Below are positions 1 through 7,950 of a DNA stretch of 35,153 nucleotides, in pieces (within the stretch, counting starts at the first letter, position 1; each line of letters begins with the position of its first letter). Both the position numbers and the translations under genes were made by a program. The stretch covers positions 1 through 35,153 of the forward strand of contig CANDBG010000026.1 in NCBI GenBank assembly GCA_947382875.1, read 5' to 3'. This DNA is from an uncultured Oscillibacter sp. (GTDB lineage Bacteria > Bacillota > Clostridia > Oscillospirales > Oscillospiraceae). The notes beneath the pieces are model-generated. The model was not told the DNA's origin and searched no databases. It was given only the letters and a program-made list of their open reading frames with translations.

Positions 1-45
1 ACACAGTAGAGAACACTCTTTCCCTACACGACGCTCTTCCGATCT
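1..45 (+). other. Illumina TruSeq dual-index adapter (contaminant)
   Basis: Bases 13-45 are identical to the 33-nt TruSeq read-1 adapter that begins ACACTCTTTCCC and ends CTCTTCCGATCT. Bases 1-4 (ACAC) match the end of the flow-cell P5 segment, and bases 5-12 (AGTAGAGA) occupy exactly the place of an 8-base i5 index. The order P5 end, index, read-1 adapter is that of a library molecule, not of a genome. Real sequence begins at about base 46 in the middle of an ABC transporter gene. This marks a contig end that was not adapter-trimmed. Confidence 0.97.
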
Positions 46-969
46 AAGCTGATGACCTACTTCACCTATATCACCCAGATTATAATGTCTCTTATGATGG
101 TCTCCATGATGTTCATGATGCTGACCCGTTCCGTTGCCTGCGCAAAGCGGATTGTGGAAGTTCTGGACGAAACGCCCGCCATTACCGACCGCGCCGCTGA
201 GAAAGGCGCAGCGGTTTCCGATGGCCGCGTTGACTTTGAGCATGTTTCGTTCAAGTACAGCCCTGAAAGTCCGGAATGGATTCTGGATGACGTGACGCTG
301 CACATCCAAGCCGGTCAGACCGTAGGCGTTCTGGGCGGCACCGGCAGCGGCAAGACGACGCTGGTTTCCCTCATTCCGCGGCTCTACGAGGCGGACCGCG
401 GCACGGTATCGGTGGGCGGGCGTCCGGTGAACGCCTACACCATGGAGCATCTGCGGGATGCGGTCAGCGTGGTTTTGCAGAAAAACACACTCTTTTCCGG
501 TACAATCCGGGAGAATCTTCTTTGGGGAAATCCCGATGCCTCGGAAGAAGAACTTTGGGCCGCGTGCCGCGCCGCCTGCGCCGACGAATTTTTGTCACGG
601 ATGCCTGAGGGCCTGGACACCGATTTGGGGCAGGGCGGCGTGAACGTCTCCGGCGGACAGAAACAGCGGCTTTGCATTGCGCGGGCGATTTTGAAAAAGC
701 CCCAGGTGCTGATTCTGGACGACTCCACCAGCGCTGTGGACACTGCTACAGACGCCAAGATCCGTGCAGCGTTCGCCAGCGAGCTGAAAGACACGACCAA
801 GTTTATCATTGCCCAGCGGGTGGCTTCCGTCTGCGAGGCAGACGTGATTCTCGTGATGGACGGCGGGAAAATCGTCGCCCAGGGCAAGCATGGGGAGCTT
901 ATGAATACCTGTGAAATCTACCGCGAGGTTTATCAATCCCAACAGGAAGGAGCGAGTATTGATGGCTAA
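46..969 (+). CDS. ABC exporter half-transporter with degenerate ATPase site (5'-truncated)
   Basis: C-terminal half of a TMD-NBD ABC exporter of the inner membrane, probably pairing with the next gene to export an unknown, possibly hydrophobic, compound. The frame is open into the adapter, so roughly the first 250 residues are missing and the ATG at 52 is only an internal Met. Visible are the last transmembrane helix (Met-rich, about codons 8-25), Walker A GGTGSGKTT, signature VSGGQKQR and Walker B LILDD. The catalytic Glu after Walker B is Asp (DDSTSAVD) and the H-loop His is Gln (IIAQRVASV). This is the pattern of the degenerate-site subunit of heterodimeric exporters such as TM287/288. The stop overlaps the start of the next gene by 8 bp, indicating translational coupling. 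The substrate cannot be told. Confidence 0.93.
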   Translation, partial: KLMTYFTYITQIIMSLMMVSMMFMMLTRSVACAKRIVEVLDETPAITDRAAEKGAAVSDGRVDFEHVSFKYSPESPEWILDDVTLHIQAGQTVGVLGGTGSGKTTLVSLIPRLYEADRGTVSVGGRPVNAYTMEHLRDAVSVVLQKNTLFSGTIRENLLWGNPDASEEELWAACRAACADEFLSRMPEGLDTDLGQGGVNVSGGQKQRLCIARAILKKPQVLILDDSTSAVDTATDAKIRAAFASELKDTTKFIIAQRVASVCEADVILVMDGGKIVAQGKHGELMNTCEIYREVYQSQQEGASIDG

Positions 970-2836
970 ACACCCCGGTCCCGGAGGCCCCCCGCACGGC
1001 GGCTTCGGAAAGCCGAAAGAGCTGCGCAAAACCCTTGGAAAACTGATGAAGTATCTGGGCCGCTATAAGCTGGCGCTGTGTCTGGTGGCGGTACTGCTGG
1101 TAATCAGTTCTGCCTGCACCGTGGGCGGTTCCTATTTAATCAAGCCGTTGATCAACGACTATATTCTCCCCGGCGACTTCCCCGGCCTGGCAAGAATGCT
1201 GGCGGTTATGGCGGCGGTTTATATCGCCGGCGCGGCCTGCTCGTTTGGCTACGCCCGCATTATGGTTCACATTTCGCAAACCACCGTTGCAAAAATCCGC
1301 GCCGATTTGTTTGACAAAATGCAGGCTTTGCCGCTGAAGTTTTTCGACGCGCATACCCACGGCGAACTGATGAGCCGTTACACGAACGATATTGAAACGG
1401 TTTCCGAAGCGCTCAACAACAGCTTCGGCAGTTTGATTTCCTGTGCGCTGAACTTTACCGGCACCATTTTAATGATGTTGGTGCTCAGCCCTCCTCTGAC
1501 ACTGATTACTTTCGCCATTTTAGGGGTCATGCTTCTGGTGGTGAAGAACATCGGAGGCCGCAGCCGTCGTTATTTTGCACAGCAGCAAAAGGCCCTCGGC
1601 GAGGTCAACGGCTACATCGAGGAGATGATTGAGGGCCAGAAGGTTATCAAGGTATTCAACCATGAAACTGCCGCCAGAGAAGGGTTTTATATCCGTAACG
1701 AGACTTATCGCCACGCGGGCACCCGTGCGCAGATTTTCGCCGGAATGATGATGCCTGCCATGGGCAACCTGAATTATATCAACTATGCCATAACTTGTTG
1801 TGTGGGCGCAATGTTTGCGGTACGGGGCGGCGGTTTTTATCTGGGTGATTTGGGCGCGTTTTTGCAGTACACGCGGCAGGTGGGCCAGCCAATTACCCAG
1901 ATTTCCCAGCAGGTCAATACGATTCTATCCGCCGCAGCGGGCGCGGAGCGGATTTTCGAGGTCATGGAAACCGAACCGGAACAGGATACAGGTAAGGTGG
2001 AGCTGGTCCGCGTGGCGGAGAACCGCGACGGCACGCTCGTGGAAGCCAATTATGATACGGGAGCCTGGGCCTGGAAAAAACCAAGTGGCGAACTGCTGCC
2101 CCTCCGCGGCGACGTGCGTTTTGATCATGTGGTATTCGGCTACGACCCGGAACGTGTGATTTTGAAGGATGTGTCTTTGTTTGCGAAGCCGGGGCAAAAA
2201 ATAGCCTTTGTTGGTTCCACCGGCGCGGGCAAGACGACAATTACCAGTCTGATCAACCGGTTTTATGAAATTCAGAGCGGAACGATCACGTACGACGGGA
2301 TTGATGTGCGGGATATTGCAAAGGATTCCCTGCGCCGTTCTCTGGGCGTGGTGCTGCAAGACACGCACCTGTTTACCGGCACCGTAGCGGATAATATACG
2401 GTATGGCCGTTTGGATGCGACGGATGAAGAAGTTGAAGCCGCGGCGCGTTTGGCAGGCGCAGACACGTTTATCCGGCACTTGCCCCAGGGCTACCAGACG
2501 ACGCTCTCCGGCGACGGCGGCAGTTTAAGCCAGGGTGAGCGTCAGCTTTTGAACATTGCCCGTGCAGCCTGTGCGAACCCGCCGGTATTGATTCTCGACG
2601 AAGCCACCAGCTCCATTGACACGCGGACGGAAAAGCTCATTGAACGCGGCATGGACCGTCTCATGGCAGGCCGCACGGTCTTTGTCATTGCGCACCGTCT
2701 TTCTACGGTCCGCAACGCCAAAGCGATCATGGTTCTGGAGCAAGGCGAGATTATCGAGCGCGGCGACCACGACGATCTGTTGAACCAGAAAGGCCGCTAT
2801 TTCCACCTCTACACCGGTCAGGCGGAACTGGCATAA
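962..2836 (+). CDS. ABC exporter half-transporter, catalytic partner
   Basis: Full-length (624 aa) ABC half-exporter: a six-helix transmembrane domain (about residues 35-340) followed by an ATPase domain (about 385-620). I place the start at ATG 962, 9 nt behind an AGGAAGG ribosome-binding site. An earlier in-frame ATG at 911 lies inside the previous gene and would add a hydrophilic tail. Motifs: Walker A GSTGAGKTT (about 417-425), signature variant LSQGERQ (about 522), Walker B VLILDEATSSID with the catalytic Glu, and H-loop VIAHRLSTV. The non-canonical LSQGE signature here and the Asp/Gln changes in the upstream partner together make one degenerate and one active ATP site. A 40-residue Trp/Lys-rich insert separates the two domains. 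A multidrug or lipid substrate is possible but unproven. Confidence 0.95.
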   Translation: MAKHPGPGGPPHGGFGKPKELRKTLGKLMKYLGRYKLALCLVAVLLVISSACTVGGSYLIKPLINDYILPGDFPGLARMLAVMAAVYIAGAACSFGYARIMVHISQTTVAKIRADLFDKMQALPLKFFDAHTHGELMSRYTNDIETVSEALNNSFGSLISCALNFTGTILMMLVLSPPLTLITFAILGVMLLVVKNIGGRSRRYFAQQQKALGEVNGYIEEMIEGQKVIKVFNHETAAREGFYIRNETYRHAGTRAQIFAGMMMPAMGNLNYINYAITCCVGAMFAVRGGGFYLGDLGAFLQYTRQVGQPITQISQQVNTILSAAAGAERIFEVMETEPEQDTGKVELVRVAENRDGTLVEANYDTGAWAWKKPSGELLPLRGDVRFDHVVFGYDPERVILKDVSLFAKPGQKIAFVGSTGAGKTTITSLINRFYEIQSGTITYDGIDVRDIAKDSLRRSLGVVLQDTHLFTGTVADNIRYGRLDATDEEVEAAARLAGADTFIRHLPQGYQTTLSGDGGSLSQGERQLLNIARAACANPPVLILDEATSSIDTRTEKLIERGMDRLMAGRTVFVIAHRLSTVRNAKAIMVLEQGEIIERGDHDDLLNQKGRYFHLYTGQAELA

Positions 2837-2844
2837 CGGGGGAT

Positions 2845-2874
2845 GTTCCTTTTTTCTCGAGAGAAAAAAGGAAC
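2845..2874 (+). terminator. Hairpin after the ABC exporter pair
   Basis: A 14-bp perfect inverted repeat (GTTCCTTTTTTCTC / GAGAAAAAAGGAAC) starts 9 nt after the exporter stop. It probably acts as a transcript 3' end or stabilising hairpin. The arms themselves carry the A/T runs and no clean U-tract follows, so it is not a classic terminator. Confidence 0.5.
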
Positions 2875-2894
2875 CGAAAAAAGAGCTTTCACAA

Positions 2895-2918
2895 GGGGCT
2901 GACTATATAGTCAGCCCC
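2895..2918. promoter_or_regulatory. Perfect 24-bp palindrome upstream of XRE gene
   Basis: GGGGCTGACTAT followed directly by its exact reverse complement, 27 nt before the start of the small XRE regulator. As DNA it would suit a dimeric repressor operator (autoregulation). As RNA it would form a strong hairpin. No T-run follows on the + strand, which favours the operator or attenuator reading over a terminator. The role is inferred. Confidence 0.5.
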
Positions 2919-2945
2919 AATGAGTTGTAAAGGAGGAGTGAGTGT

Positions 2946-3173
2946 ATGAAGGAAGAATACAAACCGCTCTATGAAAAATTCGGCCTGAATGTGGTATATT
3001 ATCGGAAACGCAAACGCCTGACACAGCTCCAGCTGGCGGAATTGGCAGACATTGACCGCACTCACATCAGCGCCATTGAATTAGGAAAGGTAGGCGTTTC
3101 TTTCGACGTAATCTTCAAAATGTGCGAAGTTCTGGAAGTCACTCCTAAGGAGCTTTTTGATTTCCGGGACTGA
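2946..3173 (+). CDS. Small XRE-family HTH transcriptional regulator
   Basis: A 75-residue protein that is almost entirely a Cro/C1-type helix-turn-helix domain. The recognition segment is TQLQLAELADIDRTHISAIELGKVGVSFDVI (about residues 26-56; helices QLAELAD and RTHISAIE), followed by the family's closing LEVTPKELF. A strong AGGAGG lies about 10 nt before the ATG. It lies downstream of the exporter pair and could control it or itself through the palindrome just upstream; that link is only positional. There is no ligand-binding domain. Single-domain regulators of this kind are common in Clostridia and in mobile DNA. Confidence 0.88.
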   Translation: MKEEYKPLYEKFGLNVVYYRKRKRLTQLQLAELADIDRTHISAIELGKVGVSFDVIFKMCEVLEVTPKELFDFRD

Positions 3174-3180
3174 TTCTTCT

Positions 3181-3220
3181 GCAAAACGGCCCCCCGGTTT
3201 TCACCGAAGGGCCGTTTTGC
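3181..3220. terminator. Convergent terminator between XRE gene and cobalamin operon
   Basis: A 12-bp stem (GCAAAACGGCCC / GGGCCGTTTTGC) encloses a smaller inner hairpin (CGGT TTTC ACCG). It lies between two convergent genes, 7 nt after the XRE stop and 3 nt beyond the cbiC stop, and would serve both strands. The TTTT is part of the stem and no longer U-tract follows, so efficiency is uncertain. Confidence 0.65.
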
Positions 3221-3223
3221 ACC

Positions 3224-3880
3224 TTAATTTCGGCTGGACGGGTCCAGCAGCCCCGCTGCCGTATAGAGCAGGGCATTGCAGATGGCCGCCGCAACATTGC
3301 TTCCGCCCTTGCGCCCCAGCGCCACAATTGCCGGAACGTCCAGACGGGTGCATACCTCCAGGATTCGCTCTTTGCTTTCCACGACGTTCACAAACCCCAC
3401 CGGCGCCCCGATTACCAACGCCGGACGCCATCCCATCTCCATGCGTTCCGCGATGCGAAGCAAGGCAGTGGGGGCGTTTCCGACCGCCAACACAGCGTTT
3501 GGGGCCTCCGCCTCCGCACGCAGCACTGCTGCTGCTGCACGCGTGGTTCCAGCGGCTTTCGCCTGTTCCGCCGTTTCCGGGTCGGCCATAAAACAACGGG
3601 CCGTACCGCTCAGACGGGTCAGCGCAGGCCTGCTCACACCCGCAAGGGCCATATTGGTGTCTGTCACGATCACGCCGCCCCGCAGGGCTTCGACGCCCCG
3701 TTCCACTGCCCGGGATGTAAAACGCAGGTTATCCGCGTAGTCAAAGTCCGCGGTTGTGTGAATTACCCGCTTGATTACCGCCGCCGTTTCCGGATTCAGC
3801 GCGATTCCCCGGACGGTCAATTCCGCCTCAATAATCTTCATGCTTTCCCGTTCGATCTCCGCCGGTTTAATATGCGCCAT
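3224..3880 (-). CDS. cbiC: Cobalt-precorrin-8 methylmutase
   Basis: Moves the methyl group of cobalt-precorrin-8 from C-11 to C-12, giving cobyrinic acid, the last ring-forming step of anaerobic B12 synthesis. It is 218 aa, the normal length. The CbiC/CobH signature is clear: the catalytic His lies in VIHTTADFDYADNLRF (H41, matching CobH His43), followed by VTDTNMALAGV and the conserved VGNAPTALL and GAPVGFVNVVESKE blocks. Start ATG 3880 has an AAAGGG site 8 nt upstream. It is the last gene of the operon, 5 nt behind cbiP, and is followed by the convergent terminator. Cytosolic. Confidence 0.96.
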   Translation of the reverse strand: MAHIKPAEIERESMKIIEAELTVRGIALNPETAAVIKRVIHTTADFDYADNLRFTSRAVERGVEALRGGVIVTDTNMALAGVSRPALTRLSGTARCFMADPETAEQAKAAGTTRAAAAVLRAEAEAPNAVLAVGNAPTALLRIAERMEMGWRPALVIGAPVGFVNVVESKERILEVCTRLDVPAIVALGRKGGSNVAAAICNALLYTAAGLLDPSSRN

Positions 3881-3885
3881 AATGC

Positions 3886-5367
3886 TTACCCTTTCTCACT
3901 TTCTTCCAGAATCCGATAAATCTCCGGCAGGTTCACGGACTGCCGTACCCCTTCGGCTAACCGGTCATATTGGGTTTCCTGATATGCCCGGTGAGACAGC
4001 GGCGCAGCGTCTCCGGGAGAAATCCCCTTCCGTTCGCAAAGCCACGCCGCCAGTTTTACGGTCAGCTCACCAGTATCAAACAGCCCATGAAGGTAGGTTC
4101 CAAAAACGGCGCCTCGCTGACAGCCGTCCAGACGGCCGTCTTCCAGGACGCAGAAGGGCAGTTCCTGCGGGTCCGTTGTGCCCATATGGATTTCGTAGCC
4201 CTCCAGGGCCGCGCCGCCGAAAGGTCCCTGTGCCACGACCGCCTTTCGGTTTGTGCGGATTTTTTCCGCCGCAAAGACCGTACGCCCCGGCAGCAGCCCG
4301 ATTCCCCGCATGGATGTCTGCATTCCCTCCACGCCCGCCGGGTCCTCCAGAACCTCGCACAACATCTGGTAGCCGCCGCAGACGCCCAGTACCGGCGTCC
4401 CGGACGCCGCACGTTTTTGAATCGCGGTTTCCAAGCCGTTTTCCCGCAGCCAGAGCAGGTCGGACATGGTACTCTTGGTGCCTGGCAGAATGATGAGGTC
4501 GGGCGCGCCAAACGCCGCCGCACGGTCCACGTAGCGTACGCCAAGCGCGGGATGTGTCTCCAAGGGGGAAAAATCGGTGAAGTTGGAAATTCGCGGCAGA
4601 CGTATGACGGCAATGTCCACCGCCCGATGGCTTTCGGTCCGAGAGAGGCTGGGGGCTAAGGAGTCCTCGTCGTCCAGCTCTATCGGAAGGTACGGCACGA
4701 CGCCTAAAACCGGAATTTTACATTTTTCTTCCAGCATCGCCAAACCAGGACGCAGAATTTCCGGGTCTCCCCGGAATTTGTTGATGAAAAGGCCCCGGAT
4801 TCTGGCGCGTTCGTCCGGTTCCAGGAGGGCCGTGGTACCGTAGAGCTGGGCGAAGACGCCGCCCCGGTCGATATCTCCGGCCAGCAGAACCGGCGCGTCG
4901 GTTTTGGCCGCCAGACCCATATTTACGATGTCCTCGTCTTTCAGGTTAATCTCCGCCGGACTCCCCGCGCCCTCGATTACGATAATATCGTATTCTTCCG
5001 CCAGACTTTCGTAAGCCGCCATAATTTCCGGAACCAGCGTTTTTTTGTACGCATAGTATTCCTTTGCCGTCATATGTCCGCGGGGTTCGCCCCGGACGAT
5101 CACCTGACTGCCTGTGTCGCTGGAAGGCTTGAGAAGAACCGGATTCATCCGCACATCCGGTTCGATGCCCGCCGCCTGCGCCTGCATGACCTGTGCGCGG
5201 CCCATTTCCAGCCCCTCACGGGTGACATAACTGTTCAAGGCCATGTTCTGGCTCTTGAACGGAGCCACCCGGTAGCCGTCCTGCCGGAAAATACGGCACA
5301 ACGCCGCACACAGAGCGCTCTTGCCCGCGCCGGACATGGTACCTTGAATCATAATACGCCGTTTCAT
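3886..5367 (-). CDS. cbiP: Cobyric acid synthase, glutamine-hydrolysing
   Basis: ATP- and glutamine-dependent amidation of side chains b, d, e and g of adenosylcobyrinic a,c-diamide to adenosylcobyric acid. It is 493 aa, as expected for CbiP/CobQ. The N-terminal dethiobiotin-synthetase-like ATP-binding domain begins MIQGTMSGAGKS (residues 6-17). The C-terminal class I glutamine amidotransferase domain carries the nucleophile C330 in GVCGGYQML. I chose ATG 5367 (AGGAGG 8 nt before) over an upstream in-frame start at 5439, because 5367 overlaps the stop of cobD by 4 bp (ATGA) and the extra 24 residues lie inside cobD and match nothing in the family. Confidence 0.97.
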   Translation of the reverse strand: MKRRIMIQGTMSGAGKSALCAALCRIFRQDGYRVAPFKSQNMALNSYVTREGLEMGRAQVMQAQAAGIEPDVRMNPVLLKPSSDTGSQVIVRGEPRGHMTAKEYYAYKKTLVPEIMAAYESLAEEYDIIVIEGAGSPAEINLKDEDIVNMGLAAKTDAPVLLAGDIDRGGVFAQLYGTTALLEPDERARIRGLFINKFRGDPEILRPGLAMLEEKCKIPVLGVVPYLPIELDDEDSLAPSLSRTESHRAVDIAVIRLPRISNFTDFSPLETHPALGVRYVDRAAAFGAPDLIILPGTKSTMSDLLWLRENGLETAIQKRAASGTPVLGVCGGYQMLCEVLEDPAGVEGMQTSMRGIGLLPGRTVFAAEKIRTNRKAVVAQGPFGGAALEGYEIHMGTTDPQELPFCVLEDGRLDGCQRGAVFGTYLHGLFDTGELTVKLAAWLCERKGISPGDAAPLSHRAYQETQYDRLAEGVRQSVNLPEIYRILEESEKG

Positions 5368-6416
5368 TGTAAAACCTCCTTCAGCGCGGCAAGCAGCCGC
5401 TCGTTTTCTTCGCGGGTACGGATTGCCGTACGATACCATGTGTCGTTCAGACCCTCGTAGCTGGCGCAGCTCCGCAGCAGAATTCCCCGCTTTTGCAAAA
5501 GCCCCACAAGGGGTATCCAGCTTTGAAACAGGAGGTAATTGGCTTCACCGGGAATCACCCCCAGTCCTTTCTGCTGCAAGGCTTTCCGCAAGCGGGGGCG
5601 TTCGGTCTGAATGAGTTTTCGCAGACGCTGAACATAGCCTGTTTCCTGCAATGCCGCAACTCCGGCGGCCTGCGCCAGTCCAGAGACATTCCAGGGAGGC
5701 CCTGCCTGCCGCAGGCTGTCCAGCCAATCTGCATCACTGCAAAGGGCATAGCCCAGACGTACGCCCGCCATGGCGTAGAGCTTTGTGAACGCTTTGAGAA
5801 TCAGCAGGTTCGGGAATTCGTTCAGCCAGGGACGAAGGGTGTGTTCCTCCGGTTCATCAAGGAAATCGTTGAAGCATTCGTCGGCAATCAGGTTCGCTCC
5901 AACAGCCCGGCAGCGTTCCAGAATTTCCAGCAGCAGCGGACGAGACGTCGTAAGGCCGGTGGGATTGTTCGGCTCGCAAAGAAAAACGACATCTGTTTCC
6001 GGCGTGATGAATTCCAGAAAATTCCTGCCGATGCGAAACTCGTTTTCCGGCTTCAAGGGATAAGAGGCCACCATACAGCCCACCGTCTGCAAGGCGGCTC
6101 CGTACTCGCTGAACGTGGGAGCCGTCACCAACGCCCGCCGGGGCTTCATGGCCCAGGCAATCCGGTAAATCAAATCCGCCGCACCGTTTCCACATAGAAT
6201 TTGTCCGGCGGCGCATCGTTCCTGTTCCGCAAGAGCGTCCCGCAGAGCGCGGCAAAACGGGTCCGGGTAACGGTCCGCGTTTTCAGCGGTGTTCCTCAGA
6301 GCCGCCTTGACACTCTCCGGCACACCCAAAGGGCTGACATTGGCGGAGAAATCCAGGGGCGGCACGCCGAATTCCTGTTCAAAGCCCGCCCAGTCTCCGC
6401 CATGCTTCCACTCCAT
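5364..6416 (-). CDS. cobD: L-threonine-O-3-phosphate decarboxylase (PLP)
   Basis: Makes (R)-1-amino-2-propanol phosphate, the linker of the nucleotide loop, by PLP-dependent decarboxylation of threonine phosphate. It is 350 aa with an aminotransferase class I/II fold. LDFSANVSPLGVP at the N-terminus and CEPNNPTGL (about 148-155) are typical, as is IADECFNDF with the PLP-contacting Asp. The Schiff-base lysine is K212 in AFTKLYAMAGVRLGY. Start ATG 6416 has GGAGG 5 nt upstream; an in-frame ATG at 6446 would overlap cbiB. Its product is the substrate for the next pathway enzyme CbiB, encoded immediately upstream. Histidinol-phosphate aminotransferase is the nearest alternative, but the context settles it. 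Confidence 0.94.
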   Translation of the reverse strand: MEWKHGGDWAGFEQEFGVPPLDFSANVSPLGVPESVKAALRNTAENADRYPDPFCRALRDALAEQERCAAGQILCGNGAADLIYRIAWAMKPRRALVTAPTFSEYGAALQTVGCMVASYPLKPENEFRIGRNFLEFITPETDVVFLCEPNNPTGLTTSRPLLLEILERCRAVGANLIADECFNDFLDEPEEHTLRPWLNEFPNLLILKAFTKLYAMAGVRLGYALCSDADWLDSLRQAGPPWNVSGLAQAAGVAALQETGYVQRLRKLIQTERPRLRKALQQKGLGVIPGEANYLLFQSWIPLVGLLQKRGILLRSCASYEGLNDTWYRTAIRTREENERLLAALKEVLQ

Positions 6417-6418
6417 GT

Positions 6419-7372
6419 CTACCTCCAAATTCCACCCAACATACATACCGCCATCAGCGCCGCACTCGCAATATACAGCATATCGTTTGCCCGCCGGATG
6501 TCCTCCGGCTCTGGAAGACGCAGGGCGTCGCCAATGGTGGGCTTTTCGTGACGCTCACCGAAGTAATACGCCGGACCGCCCAACTGAATTCCTAATGCGC
6601 CTGCGCAGGCCGCCTCCGTCTGGGCCGAGTTCGGACTGGCATGATTCCGGCGGTCCCGACGCCAGATGCGGTACGCGCCTTTTGCGTCCTGCCCGGTGAC
6701 GCCCGCGGAAAGCATCCAGAAAAACGCCGCGATCCGGGCGGGGATGTAATTGGCAATGTCGTCCAGCCGCGCCGCCGCTCGTCCGAAATACAGGTAACGG
6801 TCGTTTTTGTATCCAACCATGCTGTCCATCGTGTTAATGGCCTTGTATGCCAGGGCTAAGGGCGCGCCGCCCAGGAACATATACAGCATCGGAGCCGCTG
6901 CGCCGTCGGCAAAGTTCTCCGCCACCGTCTCCACCGCCGCCCGAATGACGCCCGCTTCGTCCAGCGCGTCGGTGTCGCGGCCTACAATGCGTCCAACCGC
7001 CTTCCGGGCGGCAGGAAGATCGTCGTTTTCCAGGGCCTCGCAGACGCGGCGGCTTTCGGAAGATAAACCCTTCACCGCCAAAGCCTGCCAGCACCAGAGC
7101 GTTTGCAGCCCAAAGCCCAAAGCCGGGTGCATCCGCGCCGCCAGGATGCAGGCGGTTCCGGAAACTGCCAGCGTGAGCAGCGGAAGCGCCGCCGCTAAAA
7201 GAACGCCGCCCCAGAATTCCCCTTTTTGCGTTTTCGGCAGGCCTGCCCGGAGCGCTTTTTCCAGAAGGGATATCAGTTTTCCCATATATACCACCGGATG
7301 CGGCATCCACGACGGATCACCCAGCAGCAGGTCCAGCACAAAGCCGCAAAATGCGGCGTATACCATCAGCAT
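6419..7372 (-). CDS. cbiB: Adenosylcobinamide-phosphate synthase (membrane)
   Basis: Attaches aminopropanol (phosphate) to adenosylcobyric acid. It is a 317-aa integral membrane protein with the CbiB/CobD opening FVLDLLLGDPSWMPHPVVYMG, then the GKAVNTMDSM-type block (here AYKAINTMDSMVGYKND) and several hydrophobic helices. Two nearby starts are possible: ATG 7372 (AAAGGA 9 nt upstream, chosen) and ATG 7366, which overlaps the cobC stop as TGATG. Either gives the usual N-terminus. A longer in-frame start at 7468 lies inside cobC and is unlikely. It sits 2 nt upstream of cobD, fitting with the enzyme using that gene's product. Confidence 0.95.
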   Translation of the reverse strand: MLMVYAAFCGFVLDLLLGDPSWMPHPVVYMGKLISLLEKALRAGLPKTQKGEFWGGVLLAAALPLLTLAVSGTACILAARMHPALGFGLQTLWCWQALAVKGLSSESRRVCEALENDDLPAARKAVGRIVGRDTDALDEAGVIRAAVETVAENFADGAAAPMLYMFLGGAPLALAYKAINTMDSMVGYKNDRYLYFGRAAARLDDIANYIPARIAAFFWMLSAGVTGQDAKGAYRIWRRDRRNHASPNSAQTEAACAGALGIQLGGPAYYFGERHEKPTIGDALRLPEPEDIRRANDMLYIASAALMAVCMLGGIWR

Positions 7373-7950
7373 GACGCTCCGTCCTTTGTGCAGCAAACCG
7401 GCTGCAAAACCCGCAGACTTCCATCTGCCGTTTCCAGAAGCCACCCGCCGCCGTTCGGAGCCTGCCATGCGAAAAAGTCATGGTGCGGTTCCGCGTACCG
7501 GGACAAAATGCCCATCAGCGTCCCGCCATGCGCGACGATTACAAGCGGGTCCTCTTCCCTGGTGTTTTCAAGAAGACGTGTAAATGTACGGCAAACTCGT
7601 TCGGTAAATTCCTCCACGCTCTCACCGCCGGGAACCTTGCCCATACAGCCGCCGTCCACCCAGGCGCGGTAGGCAGAATCCTTTTCCATTTCCTGGGCGT
7701 TCCGGCCCTCAAATACTCCGAAATCCATTTCCTGTAAGCCCGGCTCCGCTTTCAGAACCGCGTCCGGAAACAAAATCGCGGCGGTCTGTCGTGCCCGCAG
7801 AAGCGGCGAAACATACACCGTTTTGGCTGAAAAATCTGCGGGTCTCAACGCAGACATTCCCTCCTGAGACAGCGGAATGTCCGAAAGGCCCTGATAACGG
7901 CCTTCGTTGTTCCAGGACGTTTTTCCATGGCGCAGAAGATAAACCTTCAT
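7366..7950 (-). CDS. cobC: Alpha-ribazole-5'-phosphate phosphatase (histidine phosphatase family)
   Basis: A 194-aa phosphoglycerate-mutase-like phosphatase, inferred to dephosphorylate alpha-ribazole phosphate or the final cobalamin phosphate. The phosphohistidine motif LLRHGKTSWN is at the N-terminus (H8), followed by GRYQGLSDIPLSQEG, the acid residue region MDFGVFEGRNAQEME, and the second catalytic His in VAHGGTLMGIL. Start ATG 7950 is preceded by AAAGGAGA and overlaps the mini-CobU stop by 4 bp. Histidine phosphatases are broad, so the specific assignment rests on position between CobS/CobU and CbiB genes. Confidence 0.88.
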   Translation of the reverse strand: MKVYLLRHGKTSWNNEGRYQGLSDIPLSQEGMSALRPADFSAKTVYVSPLLRARQTAAILFPDAVLKAEPGLQEMDFGVFEGRNAQEMEKDSAYRAWVDGGCMGKVPGGESVEEFTERVCRTFTRLLENTREEDPLVIVAHGGTLMGILSRYAEPHHDFFAWQAPNGGGWLLETADGSLRVLQPVCCTKDGASC

